A stretch of 64,000 nucleotides of DNA from Enoplolaimus lenunculus (Eukaryota > Nematoda > Enoplea > Enoplida > Thoracostomopsidae): assembly GCA_030248215.1 (NCBI GenBank), contig JASANG010000701.1, forward strand, positions 1 to 64,000, given 5' to 3'. The notes under the pieces are model-generated. The model saw nothing but the letters and a program-made list of their open reading frames with translations, did no database searches and had not been told where the DNA came from. Below, in pieces: positions 38,401-53,300 of the stretch; within the stretch, counting starts at the first letter, position 1, and every line of letters begins with the position of its first letter. The translations under genes and the position numbers were made by a program.

Positions 38401-41400
38401 ATCGAGATAATATATACTTTGAGCAAACACGATCTACTACTGGGGTAGGAGCCAATTCCACCCTCGAAATAGGATTATAGACTCGCATTTATTCGATGAC
38501 CCAGCCCGTCTTGTTTACTCCGTTGTTATTCCTGTCATTAGAATTCCGTTTATTGAGCGAAACGATGCTCCAAGCAAAACACGGACACGGAGTGTCGCGA
38601 GTTTCCTACTCGTTGTTTAAAAGGTGGATGTCCGTCCGTCTGTCCATTTGTCCGTCTATCTACATGTCCGTTTGTGTGTCTGTCCACCCGACGAGAATCT
38701 CAGGAACCGTTGAACGGTTTGGATACACTTTTTTCATTGAATGTTTATTATCCTGGGGTGTTACCGTCTCATTGGTTTTAAAATTCTAAGCCGTTTATTA
38801 CCTTGCAGTCTAATCTGAATAATTGGTTAAGCTTAGACATTAGGACTTTTTACCCAATTTCACTAATTATTAGGATTACAGACAATTAAATTACAGTGCT
38901 GAACGGTTTTAAGAGCGGCTAATTTGAATAAATTTTCTCCAAAACCAACAATAAAAGAATAGCTAGCTACTAATTAGCATTAGCTTATTTAGTTAAACTA
39001 ATATTAGGACTTTTTATAGTATGTCACTAATTACTAGAGTTACAAAGCGATTTGATTCGAGTGCTGGAGAGTTTTTTGATGCGAAGAGTTTGAATAAATT
39101 GTTTATAAACCTCAAGAGGAGATTGATAAATGAAACGCTAGCTACTAACTAATTAGCATATTCGCTACGCTATTAACTTAAGCAGTTGAGTTAGAAATTA
39201 TGATTTTTATGAGCGTTTGTGCGCTGGTGGCTTTAGGGTTTTCAGTCATGCAAAATTTAGATATGGCGTTTAAAAATTGAAACACTTAAAAATTGGTTAG
39301 CCAGACGCTAAATTAGCATTCTACCTATGCCAATTATAAGATTTGAGTGCATTATACTTTTATAAGTATTAGTTTTGTCGGTGTACAACACTGCGTTTTA
39401 TGTAGGATTTTTGGGAAAGATACACTTAAATATTTCGCTCAAAAGTTTCTACACTTGCAAATCAGTACACTGTAGATTCCAATGAGTTGATTAATCAATT
39501 CAGCTAGTGAGTTAGTAATTTCTAAATTAATATCAGAAAACATTAACTTACTCCGAGTTGAGTTCACTCTGGGTAAGGTGATTTAATTAACTCAGAATGA
39601 ATTGAATCAACTCAACATTCTGAGTTCTAATAGTCCTACCTCAGACTGAATAATTCAACGCATTCTGAGTTAAAATCAACTCACTTAAATTTACATTGTA
39701 GGATACTCGCTAATTAACATATTAACTATTCTCATCATTGCGTTTAAGCTTAGTGACAGTAATGTAACAGTAAGCACTACGACTGGTCCGGCCTGGTTGG
39801 AAAAGCGTGCAATTTCTCAGTATACAAAATTAAAATCTGAAAATTGCGCAGTAAAAGCGCACAATATACTTACTTTCCATCTTACGAGTATATTGTTGTC
39901 GTTTGTACTTGAAGTTTCCGTAATTTTTGGATTAGCATATGGGACGTCGGCTGGAACGACACATTCTTGCTCAGCTTGTACCGGATTACTGTCACCAATC
40001 TGAAATAGAACACGGCAAATTTGGCCCATCTTACTTTAAGGGGCGTCCAGGTTTCTCGTAGGTCTATAAAAGAGTAGGTTTAGATTCTGGATTACATTTT
40101 TTGCTTAGTCTTAGGCTTAGGCTCTGTAAATTTCAATGAGTTGATTAATCAATTCAGCTAGCGAGATGGTTATTTTGGAATTAATATCAGTAAACATTAA
40201 CTCACTCACAGTTAAGTTAACTCTAGGTGAGTTAATTAATTAACTCAGAATGAATTGAATTAACCCAAAATTCTGAATTCTGATAGTCCTTACTCAGATT
40301 GAGTGATTCAGCTCATTCTGAATTTAAATCAACTCACCGAAATTTACAGTGCATATACCGTAAAAATATTACTTAATGGTGTCACACTGGCATCAACTTA
40401 CAAATTAAATTTAATCACACATTCTTTAATCGACTTCAAGAACACAAAAATGTTGTTGCATTCATCACCAATATTAGCATATCCAGCATCTTGAAAATCA
40501 ACTAAATCCAAAGCTTCTACTACACTGTTAATTTGAGTGAGTTGATTTTAACTCAGAATGAGTTGAATCACTCGGTCTGAGTTAGGACTATCAGAACTTA
40601 CAATTTTGAGTTGATGCAATTCATTCTGAGTTAATTAATCAACTCACCCAGATTCAACTCAACTCACAGTGAGAATCAAGTCAACTCAGAGTAAGTTAAA
40701 GTGTTCTGTTATTAACTCAGAAATAATTAACTTTCCGTCTGAGTTTATTAATTAACTCATTGGAATTTACAGTGTATCGGCATATATAATATTGAAGCCG
40801 CGGATCTGCAGTCTGAGGTGCAACGTTACTTGCAGCAGTAGTAGCTTTAATAGTCCACGACGAAATCGCGTTAGGCTGGCAGGCATTATCGTTGTTGCAC
40901 AACGCCGTCCGGCGACGCTGTACTGCACCACAAGCGGAAAATTTTTTAAGAATTTTTATGCGATACCATGTGGCAATGCATTTGCGTTAACGTACGGTGC
41001 CACATAACGCCGAGCGACGCCTAACAACAAGAAGACGTCACAAGACGGCACCGGTAGGCATTGAAACAGTCAAAAAGTCTAACGCCACCCTTAATATATT
41101 TACCTCATTTCTCGCAATGACTCGAAACGTATACGCGCCCCATGGCGATAACGTTACATTCACGGCTCCGTGGTACGTTTTGAATTTTCGACTAACACGG
41201 CCACGACGAAACGGCAAAACGGACGGAATCGCGTGCCAATCTAAATCACCATCACCTGCGTTCAACTGAACGACGTATCCTTCGATGTCTCGCATTGCGT
41301 GATTGTCGTCAAATTTATGAAACCACTCCACCAGTGCGTTTCGAGCATTCAAATTGCAACGAACTTCGACAGAAGCCACTGGATGTGGAACATCTGAAGC

Positions 41401-44400
41401 AAAAACACATTAGAAACAGTGTGGTTCAATAAATTATGGTGAGTTGTGGTTTTAAAACAAGGGTTCCAGAACGGTATCACGACATTTGGTTGTTCGAAAA
41501 CTTGTCGACTGATAACTTGTAATCCGAAATTGCATCGACTCTACAAGTCGTCGTACGTCGTTATGCTTAGGCTTACGGTTAGGCTTAAGATTACGCTTAG
41601 GATTATGCTTAGATTTATATATAGGCTTTCAAGATACTAAGTAAGAATTTTTCAATTATTCCGTTCTCACATAAATATTTTCAATTCCATATGAGATGCA
41701 ATTACTTTATTATATTGTAGCTCATAGTATACTCTATGAGTGAAAGGGTTAAATTGTCCTAGATTCTTTTGGATCATGGGCAAAGAACGCAGTACTTTCA
41801 TTTTCATTTTCGTCTATCATTAAATCAATATTAGTAAATATTTACGTTTAGTTTGTAACAGGGATGTTGGCCGAAAAAATATGTTTTTTTTCATTCAGAA
41901 TTGTCGTTTTATAAAGTTAACCTCAAGTATTGAAACCCATCATTGAAATGTTTATGTATGGGCTATTCCACGATGCATATTCACTTGAGCTAAACTAGTG
42001 CACAATTTTAAAATAATGTAAAATTTGTTAGCCTAAAATCTGGAATATACAACGGTTTCACATCAATATATATAACCAACCATCACTAAGTACTGATATA
42101 TTAAAAAAAATACAAAATATACATACCTTTAACTGTAATTTCAACCGATTCTACAAGTACTTCGCCGGCATCAGAACTTGCACGACATTTATATACACCA
42201 CTGTGACCAGGCTCAACATTGCTTAGCTTTAGTGAATATTCATCTTCAGCTTGAATCAACTAAAACATGGAAACAAATTTTTCGCATAAAAAAACAAATT
42301 CTTTTCACTCAAGAGTGCTGATTGGTTAAGTATGCTCAAAATGCACAGTGCTTGTAGCACGGTTCTCGGCTGAGAGCGTTTTACCAACACTTTATTTGTA
42401 CCTGAGCAATTTGGGTATATTTTGGAGCTATCCTCAAGGGTTTATTTTTAATATCCAAAATTATTTTTGCAACTCGTTTTAGCTAACTTATGTGCCTGTC
42501 CCTGACACGAAATACAACCCAGGTTTAAGAGATTATAAGTCGTAACCACTGTACCATTCTGAAGCTATCACTCGAACCCTGGCAAGCTCTCAATGTTTGT
42601 GTCTGTCACTGCTCAACAACAGCACATGATACGTACTTACAATATTCACTGTGTAACCTGTGTTGAACGAATGTTTCAATGAAAAATATAGCATACCTCC
42701 CACAATACGACATTTTCTTACTTCAATTTCGTTCCCATGCTGTTTTAGGTCGTACAATACTTCATTGATGTACCATTTGATTGAAATTTCAGTTCGTGGG
42801 TCATGAACAATCCTGCATGGAAGTAATAGCGAATTTTGACCAGCGATGATCTGTATGCGGGACGAGCCATTGAACGCCGACCGGGGACCTTGTGCAATGG
42901 AAGCAGGTGCTGAAACGAGTGCAATCTATAATAGGGTTTTGACAAGAGGCTTACCAATTTTAGGCATGAGCTTAGTTGGGATTTGATTTTGGGATGAGAT
43001 AAACCACAGCCTAAAAACTTTTTGCCAACGATCGTAGCGAGCAATAAAATTGAAGACCTCTGCAAGTTATTCTAGAGCCTATAATAGTGCCTTTTTTGAG
43101 CCGGTCTGCGAATTTAGAAGAATATATATACCGCCGTACTTCTTGAGACTTTAACAAATCGAATTTTTTAAAAATTCAAATTTGGGCGGGAATAATCACG
43201 GGAAGTCATGGAAGGCTCAAATATGCAAAAATTTACAGAATCGAACTATGTTTTGGGCAAACAGTAGCTAAGGGAGGGGATAGCGGAAATGACCTCAAGT
43301 CCTAATACGAATTCTGGAAACGATATGTCATCATCTATGCCAACATACCAAGCACAATAAAATCCACCATCCGACTTGCTTCACCGTATTTGTTTGACGC
43401 AACAACTTTCAAAGATCCACTGTATTCCGGTAGTACATGACGTATTGTCAGCGTATAATTTTGACCCTTTTGCGACCGTCTGAAATTTTTCTGATCCTAA
43501 AAACAATATTATAGCATTTTTTATTCAATTTGAGTAAGCAGAGAACATACAGGTGTCACGAGGACATAATACAGGCCTGTATGGCGTCAAGATTTATTTT
43601 CGAGATGTAACACATATTATGTGAGGTTATCAGTAATAACCTCACATATTATGTTTTGTTGCGAACGAGCGTAGCAAGCGAGAACATTTTTTTCAGAACT
43701 CGAACGCTAATGTAAAACCTCTACAGGTAATTTTGTTTGCCCAGAAAATTCAAGATGAGATATATTAAGCTATCCATTCGCTTGAATACGCCCCTCGGCC
43801 CATGTATAGAACAGGGCTGAATCGTTTTCTGAATGTGCTATAATAGAGTCAGTTTAAGTTTTAGACTAATTTTTTGCGTAGGCTTAGGCTTACGCTTAGG
43901 CTGAGGCTTAAGAATAGGCTCATCCATACGCTTAGGCTTAGGCTTAGGTTTTGGTTTAGGCTTAGGCATATGCTTATACTACTGTTCCGGCCCTGTTCTA
44001 TACATGGGCCCGCCCCTCTATGCATACAATACATGAATTGGCGAGGCTTCCAGGATGAACTTTAAACGACAGTCAGTTACAGTAAATATAATATTTTTAC
44101 CTCATTCAGTAATTGGTTGTTCAAATACCAATCCACGGCTGGTTTTGGTGATGCGAAAACGCTGACTCGGATTGAACGTCTGCGATCGTAAACAGCACGA
44201 ATTTCGCTACCAATTTCTTTATTAGGTCCAGCTATTGCGTACAATATGTGAGGTTTGACGGCTTAAAGTGTAAATCATTGTTTCTACAAATGGCTAGACA
44301 CCGCTGTACTCAGTATTGGAATGAAAAGTTAGATGTTTTTGTTTCTTTAAATTAAGCGAAACTGCGAATCTGCGAAACGATTATAATCGAAAGTTAATAA

Positions 44401-47400
44401 ATGTTCGTTTAATTTTATCATCTGTTATTGTTTGGCCTGGAAGCGGCCAATGTTACTTTAAGGGGCGTAACAGAAAATTTAGCATATTCCTAAGCCTAAG
44501 CCTAAGCCTAAGCAAAAACATGTAATCTAGAATCTAAACTTACTCTTTAATAGACTCACCTGTGACCTGGATTCCCCTTAAAGTAAACATGGGCCCTGGA
44601 GGCCGTCTGTATTATTAGCAGTTTATCTGTCGGCGTACGAATTTTACTAGAGTTATAATGCTGAAGTGTCAAATTTAAGTTTATCTAATAGTTTTTTGTT
44701 TTTTAAGTTGCCCTACCTTTTTAAAATCTTGTTGATAGCAATGTCACAAAAAATATATTTTTAAAACTATGGTTGAAAAGTTGTCCGCCAAAATAATTTG
44801 CCGGGGTCCCCCGGTTTTCACCAAACCTTTTTATAAAAAAAACAAGGTATAAGGTCCCACTGGAATTGTATAGTTATTAATCATTCAGATAGCGATTGGG
44901 TATTTCAAAAAAAAACCAAACCTGTTTTTGATCTTTTACTGTATAAAACTACTTCAAAGGAATTTGCAAGGTTATAGGGTTAGTGTCGATTGCTTGAAGG
45001 TGTTTTTTAACTAAGTTTCACCCCGTATGCAGCCCAACAAGCGAGAGTTGGCCCCAAAAACATTGGAGGAGAATGAGATTTCACATAACTTGTACGCGTG
45101 GCTAAAACCTTTCTGGTGGCAAAGGGGCAAAATGTTTCTGGGAGAGCCCGTTGGTTCCTTCTGGCTACTGGCTTGACTTAACTCTAAGGCTACAAAAAGT
45201 CGCACAAGCATTTTATCTGACATAATCAATTTGCTAAAGTGGTAGAGCTTAAATGGCGTGTGCTGCAAAAACTAAAACACTTAATCGTAGTACGTTAATC
45301 CTGGTTATTAATATCGCAAAACCAAAACTAATTAATGGTTTCGTCGTCAATTTATAGATTACAGTAGCCCCGTTTCGGAATTTAGTCAAATGATGATAGT
45401 TTCGCGTTTAAAAGCGTTACAGCTGCGTCGATTAGGTATGGTCTACTTAACTTTAATCTTGATTGGCTACTATTTCGTAACGTTTCAGCGAATTATGGAA
45501 TTTCAGTTATTTGTGTATTGATTCTGAAGTTAAAAGCTCGACAGATTTCGAGTAAACGTATGGTAATTGTAAAGAACTCGCTTATATGTTTGTTTTACCC
45601 CGTCTCTATTGCCGCTTTAGACGCTGTTTGTTTATATCATGACATATATACAGGAATTGCGATGACACGATTCATAATCAGTAAGTATTTCTTCCATCAT
45701 CAGCATCTTATTTGTGCAAAATTATGTTAATTTTACGATATTACAGACGTTTTGGGGTCAGCCTAACCAAAAACATACCTAAAATGTTCACATAAAATGT
45801 ACTGTACACAACTCCATATTTATTTTCTGCTTTGCAAGCGTACGATCCGCTATCACCGCCGTAATGTGACGTGTCATCTGTATTGCGCAGATCGGCAATT
45901 TTCAATAAATTACGACTAATCTCAATGCGTTCTCCGTCTGAATCGAGTCCTAAAATGTATAAACTTTAACTCATAAAACACGGAGTTAAAATAAACGAAA
46001 CCATTTGAATATACTGTTCGTATATACATAAATTTGTCAGCCAGTGGCAGGTCGGATAGTAAAAATAGCGAAACCAGATAGCGATCAGAATAATACAAAC
46101 GGACAAGAAACTGAGAACGGATATTTGAGTATAAAACTTTCAAAGATGTTTTATTTTTCTGCAACCGAAATGGAGGCATGCAAGTATTCCGCGGGCTTTC
46201 TAAAGTTTTAAAGAAAAAATAGCCGATACACCGAAATTTTTAAGATTTTGGATGAATTTCGTAATTTTTGTTTCATATCGAACAATTGCAGTGTAATATG
46301 ATTTTTAACTAATTTTGAGCGCAAATATGATAGAATTTCATTTTTACCGGTGCTGCAGAAAAAAATCAGACCCCGCCTGATTTTTTCTAACGAAAATCAG
46401 ACCCCAAAATTTAAGTATTATATGAAAAATCATACCCCCGTGAAAGGTCTACTACGAAAAATCAGACCCTGTGATTATACCCCCGGCTCAATTTTAATAC
46501 GAAATATCGGACCACAGCCTAACTCAATTCCAAGGGCACATTTTAGCAATAAACGTATTTTGCAAGAAATTTTACTTGTTTAATCTGTTTTGGAAGCTAT
46601 TTTTAAATGACAATAGCTGCTACACAAACTGCACCGTGGGAGACAGGAGACTTGTGGTCATAGAGACCGAAAAGCTTACGCTTATGTCATTTGTGGGTTT
46701 GCTTCGGTTTAACGCTTAGCTTAGGCTTAGGTCTACGCCAAGACTTTAACGTTTTGTGGGCAGGTAAAATGGGCCAAGGTGATTATACGTCTACTGTGTA
46801 CTTACGTTCTCCGTTTTTGTAGAACGTATACGTCGGTGTTGGCGTCCCTGTTGCGTCGCACTCAATCTTTACGCTATCACCTTCACTACAATTACGGTTT
46901 TTAGGAATGTTTTTCCAGTATGGTGCAGCTGAAATAGAACACTTTGATAAAGTCTGTACAGATTACAAAATATTTCTGTTTTGAAATCAGTCTTAAGGGT
47001 TGCGCTATACTTTTGTTGATGTCCGGCGCCGTACATCAGCCGTATGGCGCCATCCGTCACCCGTACGGTGCCGTCCGTCATCGTCCGTCACTATGCGGTA
47101 TCATACGTGTGCAATTTGCGCACAACTCTCGGTGACGGACTACGCCGGACGGTGACGGACGGCGCCATACGGGTGACGGACTGTCGCTGACGGAAGCCGT
47201 CGCAAGACGAGTATCGCGGCACCCTAGTGCTCTTTACAACAAGAGTACTTAAGCAGCTGGATACTTTCAGCGAACGAACAATTGCACACAGTGCCTGTTG
47301 CGATGCGGGCCGACCCTCTCATTTACGGAGTTTAAGTTTTGCGTTAAAAGTGACAATATGTGATGTCCCGTACAAATGGACTAAATAATCTGCTCCTTCC

Positions 47401-50266
47401 GTATTTTGACAAAAACCTTACTTATGCAGGGTTAAAGTTACCAATTGTGCGTTTGGTACCTGTTTTGTCACTATGCCCATAGCGGTACACACTAACTTTT
47501 TTGTTACCCATATGGATTCCAACAGAAAGTAAACTGTTGCACATAGCTAGGTTTTTTAAATATTGTCCAACCCATATGTGTAGAGTCAAGATGTCTGCTT
47601 GTAGCCCATATAGATGCCATCATAATGCACTTTCAAGTTTGCACTTTAACACGACTCAGCACAGTGAGTTTTGTTATACAAGTCTGGTTTAGTCTTTTTT
47701 ACAATATACCTTTCGAAAAAATCTAAAAAACCAAGTAATTTTAAAAAAACTCCATCTCCTATGGCAAACGCCACCTGCCCCCTCGCCACCAAATCCCATA
47801 TGGATACCTAAAATTTTTTTTCTACCTCCTGCTATGGGTAGGGGACAAAGCAGGTCTCAAGCGCACAATCGGTAACGTGAACCCCGCGTTATTCAAATAT
47901 AAATATGCTTTGTAAATGACGTCACCCCTCCACAAATGACGGGAGTAGGGCAAATACACAATGCACTCTGATTCATTTATACCATATGAATCCCCAGTTT
48001 GTTGTTCATAGTATACTCTATGAGGTGAAGGGTTTCAGTTGTCATAATGACTGTACCTTCAATATTAAGTTCAAAATTTCGGTTTAATCGCTCAACCCGC
48101 GGAAAACTGCATCGATAGCTTCTTGCATCTTCTGTTCGAACTTTATTAATACGCAGTGTTTTTCCGGCATTTTCGTACGCGAACCGTCCGTCTGAATCAT
48201 TCATTATTTTCGCCAGTCCACCGTCTTTGTACGATGCGTAGCTCGAATCGCCAACTACGGACCATTCTGGCACTAGGGTTGGGCTAAACTTCAATATTAA
48301 TCATTCAGGCCCATAGCCAGTTCACCTTGTTAGAGGGGGAGGCTAAAAATTTTTCAGGAGCGGCATTCAAGGGTTCTGAATGAGTTACGAGCAAAGTTAT
48401 AAAATTTCTAGGGGCATAAAAATTTTCCATGACGGCTTAGCCTTCCCTGCCCCCCCCCCCCTTAGCTACGGGTCGGACACCAAACAAAAAGAAAGCAACA
48501 GCAAACACCCAAAAACACAAAAAGGGAAACAAAAAAACCCAACAACCCAACCCCCCCAGCCCCACAACACTTTCAGAAATATAGACTGCGGAAAACTGCA
48601 GACATCAGTAAATCGTTAGGTTTACTGCAGAAAACGTACTTGTAAAATGGTTTTCGAAGGATGCTTAAAACTCCAGTCCTGTGACCAATTACCCTTTCAA
48701 TACAGGATGAATGTTTTAAAACAATAAAGAAAACTGGTACGAACCTAAATAATACAAAAGGATTATTTCTGCAATTACCGGCAGTGAACATAATGCAGAA
48801 ACATATAACGTTGCAAGTATTGCAAATACATTGCCGAGTGTGTCTAATATATTGCAGCAATGGCCACTGGCGAATCCAAGGGGAGAAAGGGCTAACTTTC
48901 CTTCAACTGAACTCAAAACTAAAGTTTCAGTGTTAAAATTTAGTAAACTGCGGTTGGTTTCTCGCTCGCTTCACTCGCGAACTGGTTCTCTATTTATGTT
49001 GCGGTCTACTCGCAGTCGAAATTTCTGGTTCAGCAGCTGGCTATAATTGGCTCATGCTGGTAAATGAAAACGAACAAATCCGAACAACCCGAAGATTCAC
49101 GTACAAGCCACGAGTTATACAATGCATGTACGCCGTTCCTTGTCGTAAAACATTTATGTGTCCGTCATTTGAATAATGCATCTCTGGATGTCGATAATTT
49201 TCTTCTCCTGTAAAATCATTCAACAAAAATTAGTCATACCAAGAGTGAATGATCACTCTAACAAGAGTGTGCAACTGGGTACATTCTGTGCATTGAAGAA
49301 TGTACCCGGCACGCGTTGCGTTTTTTGGCCTACCCCCCTCATTTTGGCGGGGGGGGGGTCAATTTTACGTTCATTTTACCCGTGTATCCGCCAGCCAACA
49401 CCGAAAATATAATCGGACCACATTTTAGTATATACATTAGCACATGAATTTCAACATCGATGGAGATTTTGACCCCCCAAATAGGGGGTAAGCCAAAAAT
49501 GCAACGCGCGCTGGGTACATTTTTTCTACATAGAATGTACCCAGTTGCATACTATTGTTAAAGGGTATCATGCACTCTTGGTTATACCAAGAGTCGATAA
49601 TAACTCAAGAGTGTGCAACTGGCTACATTCTGTGTAGAAAGGAATGTACGTGACACGTGTTGCGTTTTTGCCCTACCCCCTTTATTTAGAGGGGTGTACA
49701 ACCGGTGCGAACCATGACACTTTATGTATGTGGTGTTAAACATGCTCCTGTTATTGTTTAATTTAGGAGTATTCATGTGATAGCGACCCCCTTTAAACAC
49801 GGGGGGTCGACCAAAACGCAACGCTCGGTGGTGCATTATACACCATGCGGGACCCCAAGAGTTGCGCACTCTTGTTATTATCCAGCCTTGGTTATAGTCT
49901 TGTTAACGGTATCACGACACGCAATGCGAAATAATGCTCAAACGAGTACGGGTTGCTGTTAATGCGAGATTCTCGTTATAACCTGGGTGGCTTCAAACAC
50001 GTTTTATTCTTGGTTAAGTAACATTTTGTCTGCTTGTAAGCCAAAATGGACTGTGACTGTGTGTAGCCCAGTTTATGATTTTTAGGTTTAAATTAAGCAT
50101 TTACCAGGTTTGTCAGGTTTTCCTAATACATCAAACGTAAATGGATTGCCAAATCTGTAGTCTTGAAGAATTTCATTTTGTGAAGCGCAGGTGTAGAAAA
50201 GATCAGTTTTGACAGCGTCTTCGTTCACGTACGAAAAGTAAATGGTCGACTGAAATATATATATGT

Positions 50267-50321
<55 letters not shown>

Positions 50322-53300
50322 ATGCATGGATATATCTATATATTTGTATATATTACCCCCTTCTCACATTGAATTGCCTGTAGGCAACTCAGTGCAGTGT
50401 ATATACGTTAAATAGTATATATCGCACCGAGCTGAGTGGTGATGGTATACGCCTCCCACTCCAGTCACTGGAGTTCGAATCCTAGCATAAAAGTAGGTCT
50501 CAGGAGAAATAGAAAATATTCATGTGAGAAAGGGTTAAGCGAAAAATTTTCAGTTTACTATCTATAACTCCTTCTCACATTGAGTTGCCTGTAGGCAACT
50601 AAGCGCAGTGTATATACGTTAAATAGTATATATCGCACCGTGTTTATCAATTGCAACACGTATACATAGTACTAAACAGCACAAGACGTGAGAGCCCCCT
50701 CGGGCTCGAGCGTCAAGCTCCTATAGCTGAGTGGTGATGGTATACGCCTCCCACTCCAGTCACTGGAGTTCGAATCCTAGCATAAAAGTAGGTCTCAGGG
50801 GAAATAGAAAATATTCATGTGAGAAAGGTTAAATCTCTAAACCTTGCTAAAGTACAGGAATGTGCAAATAGCTTAAATTTTGCGATCAGTAAAGACCAGA
50901 CAAACAAGACTTATACCAAATTTTAGACCTAATCTCCATTCCATACGCTAAATTCTCAGTTTAATCGTAGAGAGATTGAGTCAAGATGTGGTCATGTATT
51001 TGGAATACTGGCTTTATAATACTATGAAGGGGTTACGCTCTTAGTTTGAAAGCTTAGTACTTCTTCGTTCTCCGATACCACCGCAATTTGGGAAGTATTA
51101 AACGAATGAAATTGTCGATGTTCGCCTTTTTCAATCCAAAACACATCGGCGTCCGGTTGCGATTTTGGTGCGTTGCATGAACGTTCAAACGAACTCATCC
51201 AGTCTATTGAAACTGTTTCAACTCGTTGCTGTTGAAAAACATCGCTATCTGAAAATACAAAACAATGTTTATACTTATTCCAAATTAGTTTGGTGGCGCT
51301 GGCACGTATGTGCCAATTGGGGCAGCTGCGCCCAATTGCTTACCCATGCAATTCGTGTACAATTAGGTGTAAAGAGCGAAAACAAACATTCGCCCAAAAT
51401 GCTGGCACAGTGTCACCTGGTATATATTTTGCTTAAAAGCTACACAAGTAAACCCAAACCGAATATTATGACCGCTCTTACGGTTAAGGTTTACATGATT
51501 TATCAGCGTTGACTAGTATGATTTGTGTCGTTGGGCAGTTGTACTCTGTGTAACTTTGAGAGTGTGAATCTAGAAACAAAACCTAGTTTAATTTTATACA
51601 CTTATGGATTGGCAAGGATCGAAAAATCATTTCGTTTTGTGAAAAAATGTTTATTCTATGCCATGGGCAACGTTGGGTATGTGCCAACCCAGATATATGG
51701 AGTGAATCGTTGCTCAATGGTGTTACGCTTTCAGCTATTATATACGTTTTGTTCAAAAGCTTTTCTCGCACCCCCGAATCTAATATTCTTTCGCCCCCAT
51801 ACTACCTGCAACCCCGAAGCCTGGTCACCCTGCTACGGGGCTAAAAATTTTCATGAACGGTGTGCAAAGGTTATCCATGACTTACAAACAAGATTGAAAA
51901 ATTTCAAGGGGACGAAAATTTTTTCAGGGGGGCTTAATCCCTCTCTTGGCTACGATCCCGACACTCTGCTTTCCAATTTGAAATTTTATCTGCAAGCCAG
52001 ATATATATGTGAAGACAATGCTGAACTAAAAGAAAAACTTACAAGCGACCGTCAGATTGACAGGTTTGTCAACTGCTGTTCCAAGTTTATTCGAAGCGTG
52101 GCACTCGTACGTTCCTTGATCTTCTGCAATCATTCTGCTTAGTTTAAACATTGCTCCGCGTTCAAATTCCAATTTAATCCGAGGATGCGAGTTAATGTCA
52201 AATATTTCACCATTTTTGTACCATTGATATCTTAAAGAAGCCCCTTGTACACGTTAAACAATGAACAAGCATCGTAGTATCGTAGAAGACTTCAAACCGT
52301 TTTTTTTCGCAAGAGTACGGTAAAGCAAAGTATGCTTTAAAGCCTCGAACTCAACTTTATTTGGGCCTGCAGTTATTGACACACTACAACTAGGCACAAC
52401 TGAGGACTCTATGCGTTTACGGACTCTTATTATGGATATGGACTCCTATTGATTGGGACTTAAAATGAGGACCCCTTCTTATTACCACCCCGCTCTTATT
52501 CGAATCACTAAAGTATGTCTAGCTTTCATAATCGAGCGAGAGTAAACTTCTCCCATTTGAAAGCCTCTGGTTTAAATCAGTGGTGAATCCAAAATGGCAG
52601 CTAGGAATATTTTTGCGCTTCGAGACATTAAAGTTTTAACTGTAGATATAATTCAGCGAATTTTTCGACTTTTTGAGGTGCCAAAATTTTAACTTCTGTT
52701 ATATCTGTGCTATATCCTGCATGTTTTTGGTTTGAACACATTGTGACCTTCAAATAAACCAATCTGTATCACAAAATTTTTTCATCGCATCGTTATGTTC
52801 AACTCGTTCCAATTTTTGCTTGAAAGCGTATCTCAGAGAAAATAGCATTTTTTCTTACAAGAAACGGTCAACGTTTCACGCTTAGCGAAAAATACTGTAA
52901 TTAAAAAATAGTAAATGACTAATGCTGATCCAGTACATATAAAACGCTGGCGCAAGTGCCACCCACCATCTTATATGTTTGTCAGCGTGCATAGTGGAAC
53001 TGGATCATACCGGAATAGGAATCGGATTCGGAATCGGAACAAGAAATTTTGTGACTGTACGGATAATTTGTATTGACAAATATAATGTTGATTTAGACTG
53101 TCTGTTGTTTTGCAACAATTTTGAAAATGGCCACATGTACACGCTTGCGCTTATGTCTGGTTCTATAAAAGCTAAACTGCAATCAATTATTAATAACTCA
53201 ACGCATAGAAATCAATATCAATAGATAAACAGTACAGCATTTTTATGCAACGTATCACAACAAGCAGGATTAAAATTAAAATATCAAAATTCCGATTCCG

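Noticed and set aside
40830-40917. Minus-strand candidate exon for the end of FN3-1
   Set aside because: Its phases fit, but exon 17 supplies the conserved end of FN3-1 and start of FN3-2 directly after exon 16.
50420-50790. Functional tRNA-Gly genes
   Set aside because: Box-like motifs are present but the T-arm and acceptor stem do not pair; they lie inside a repeated element.
51525-52142. 205-codon forward open frame
   Set aside because: It crosses a GGCTCGTAGCC element and the antisense of exon 5, with no domain of its own.
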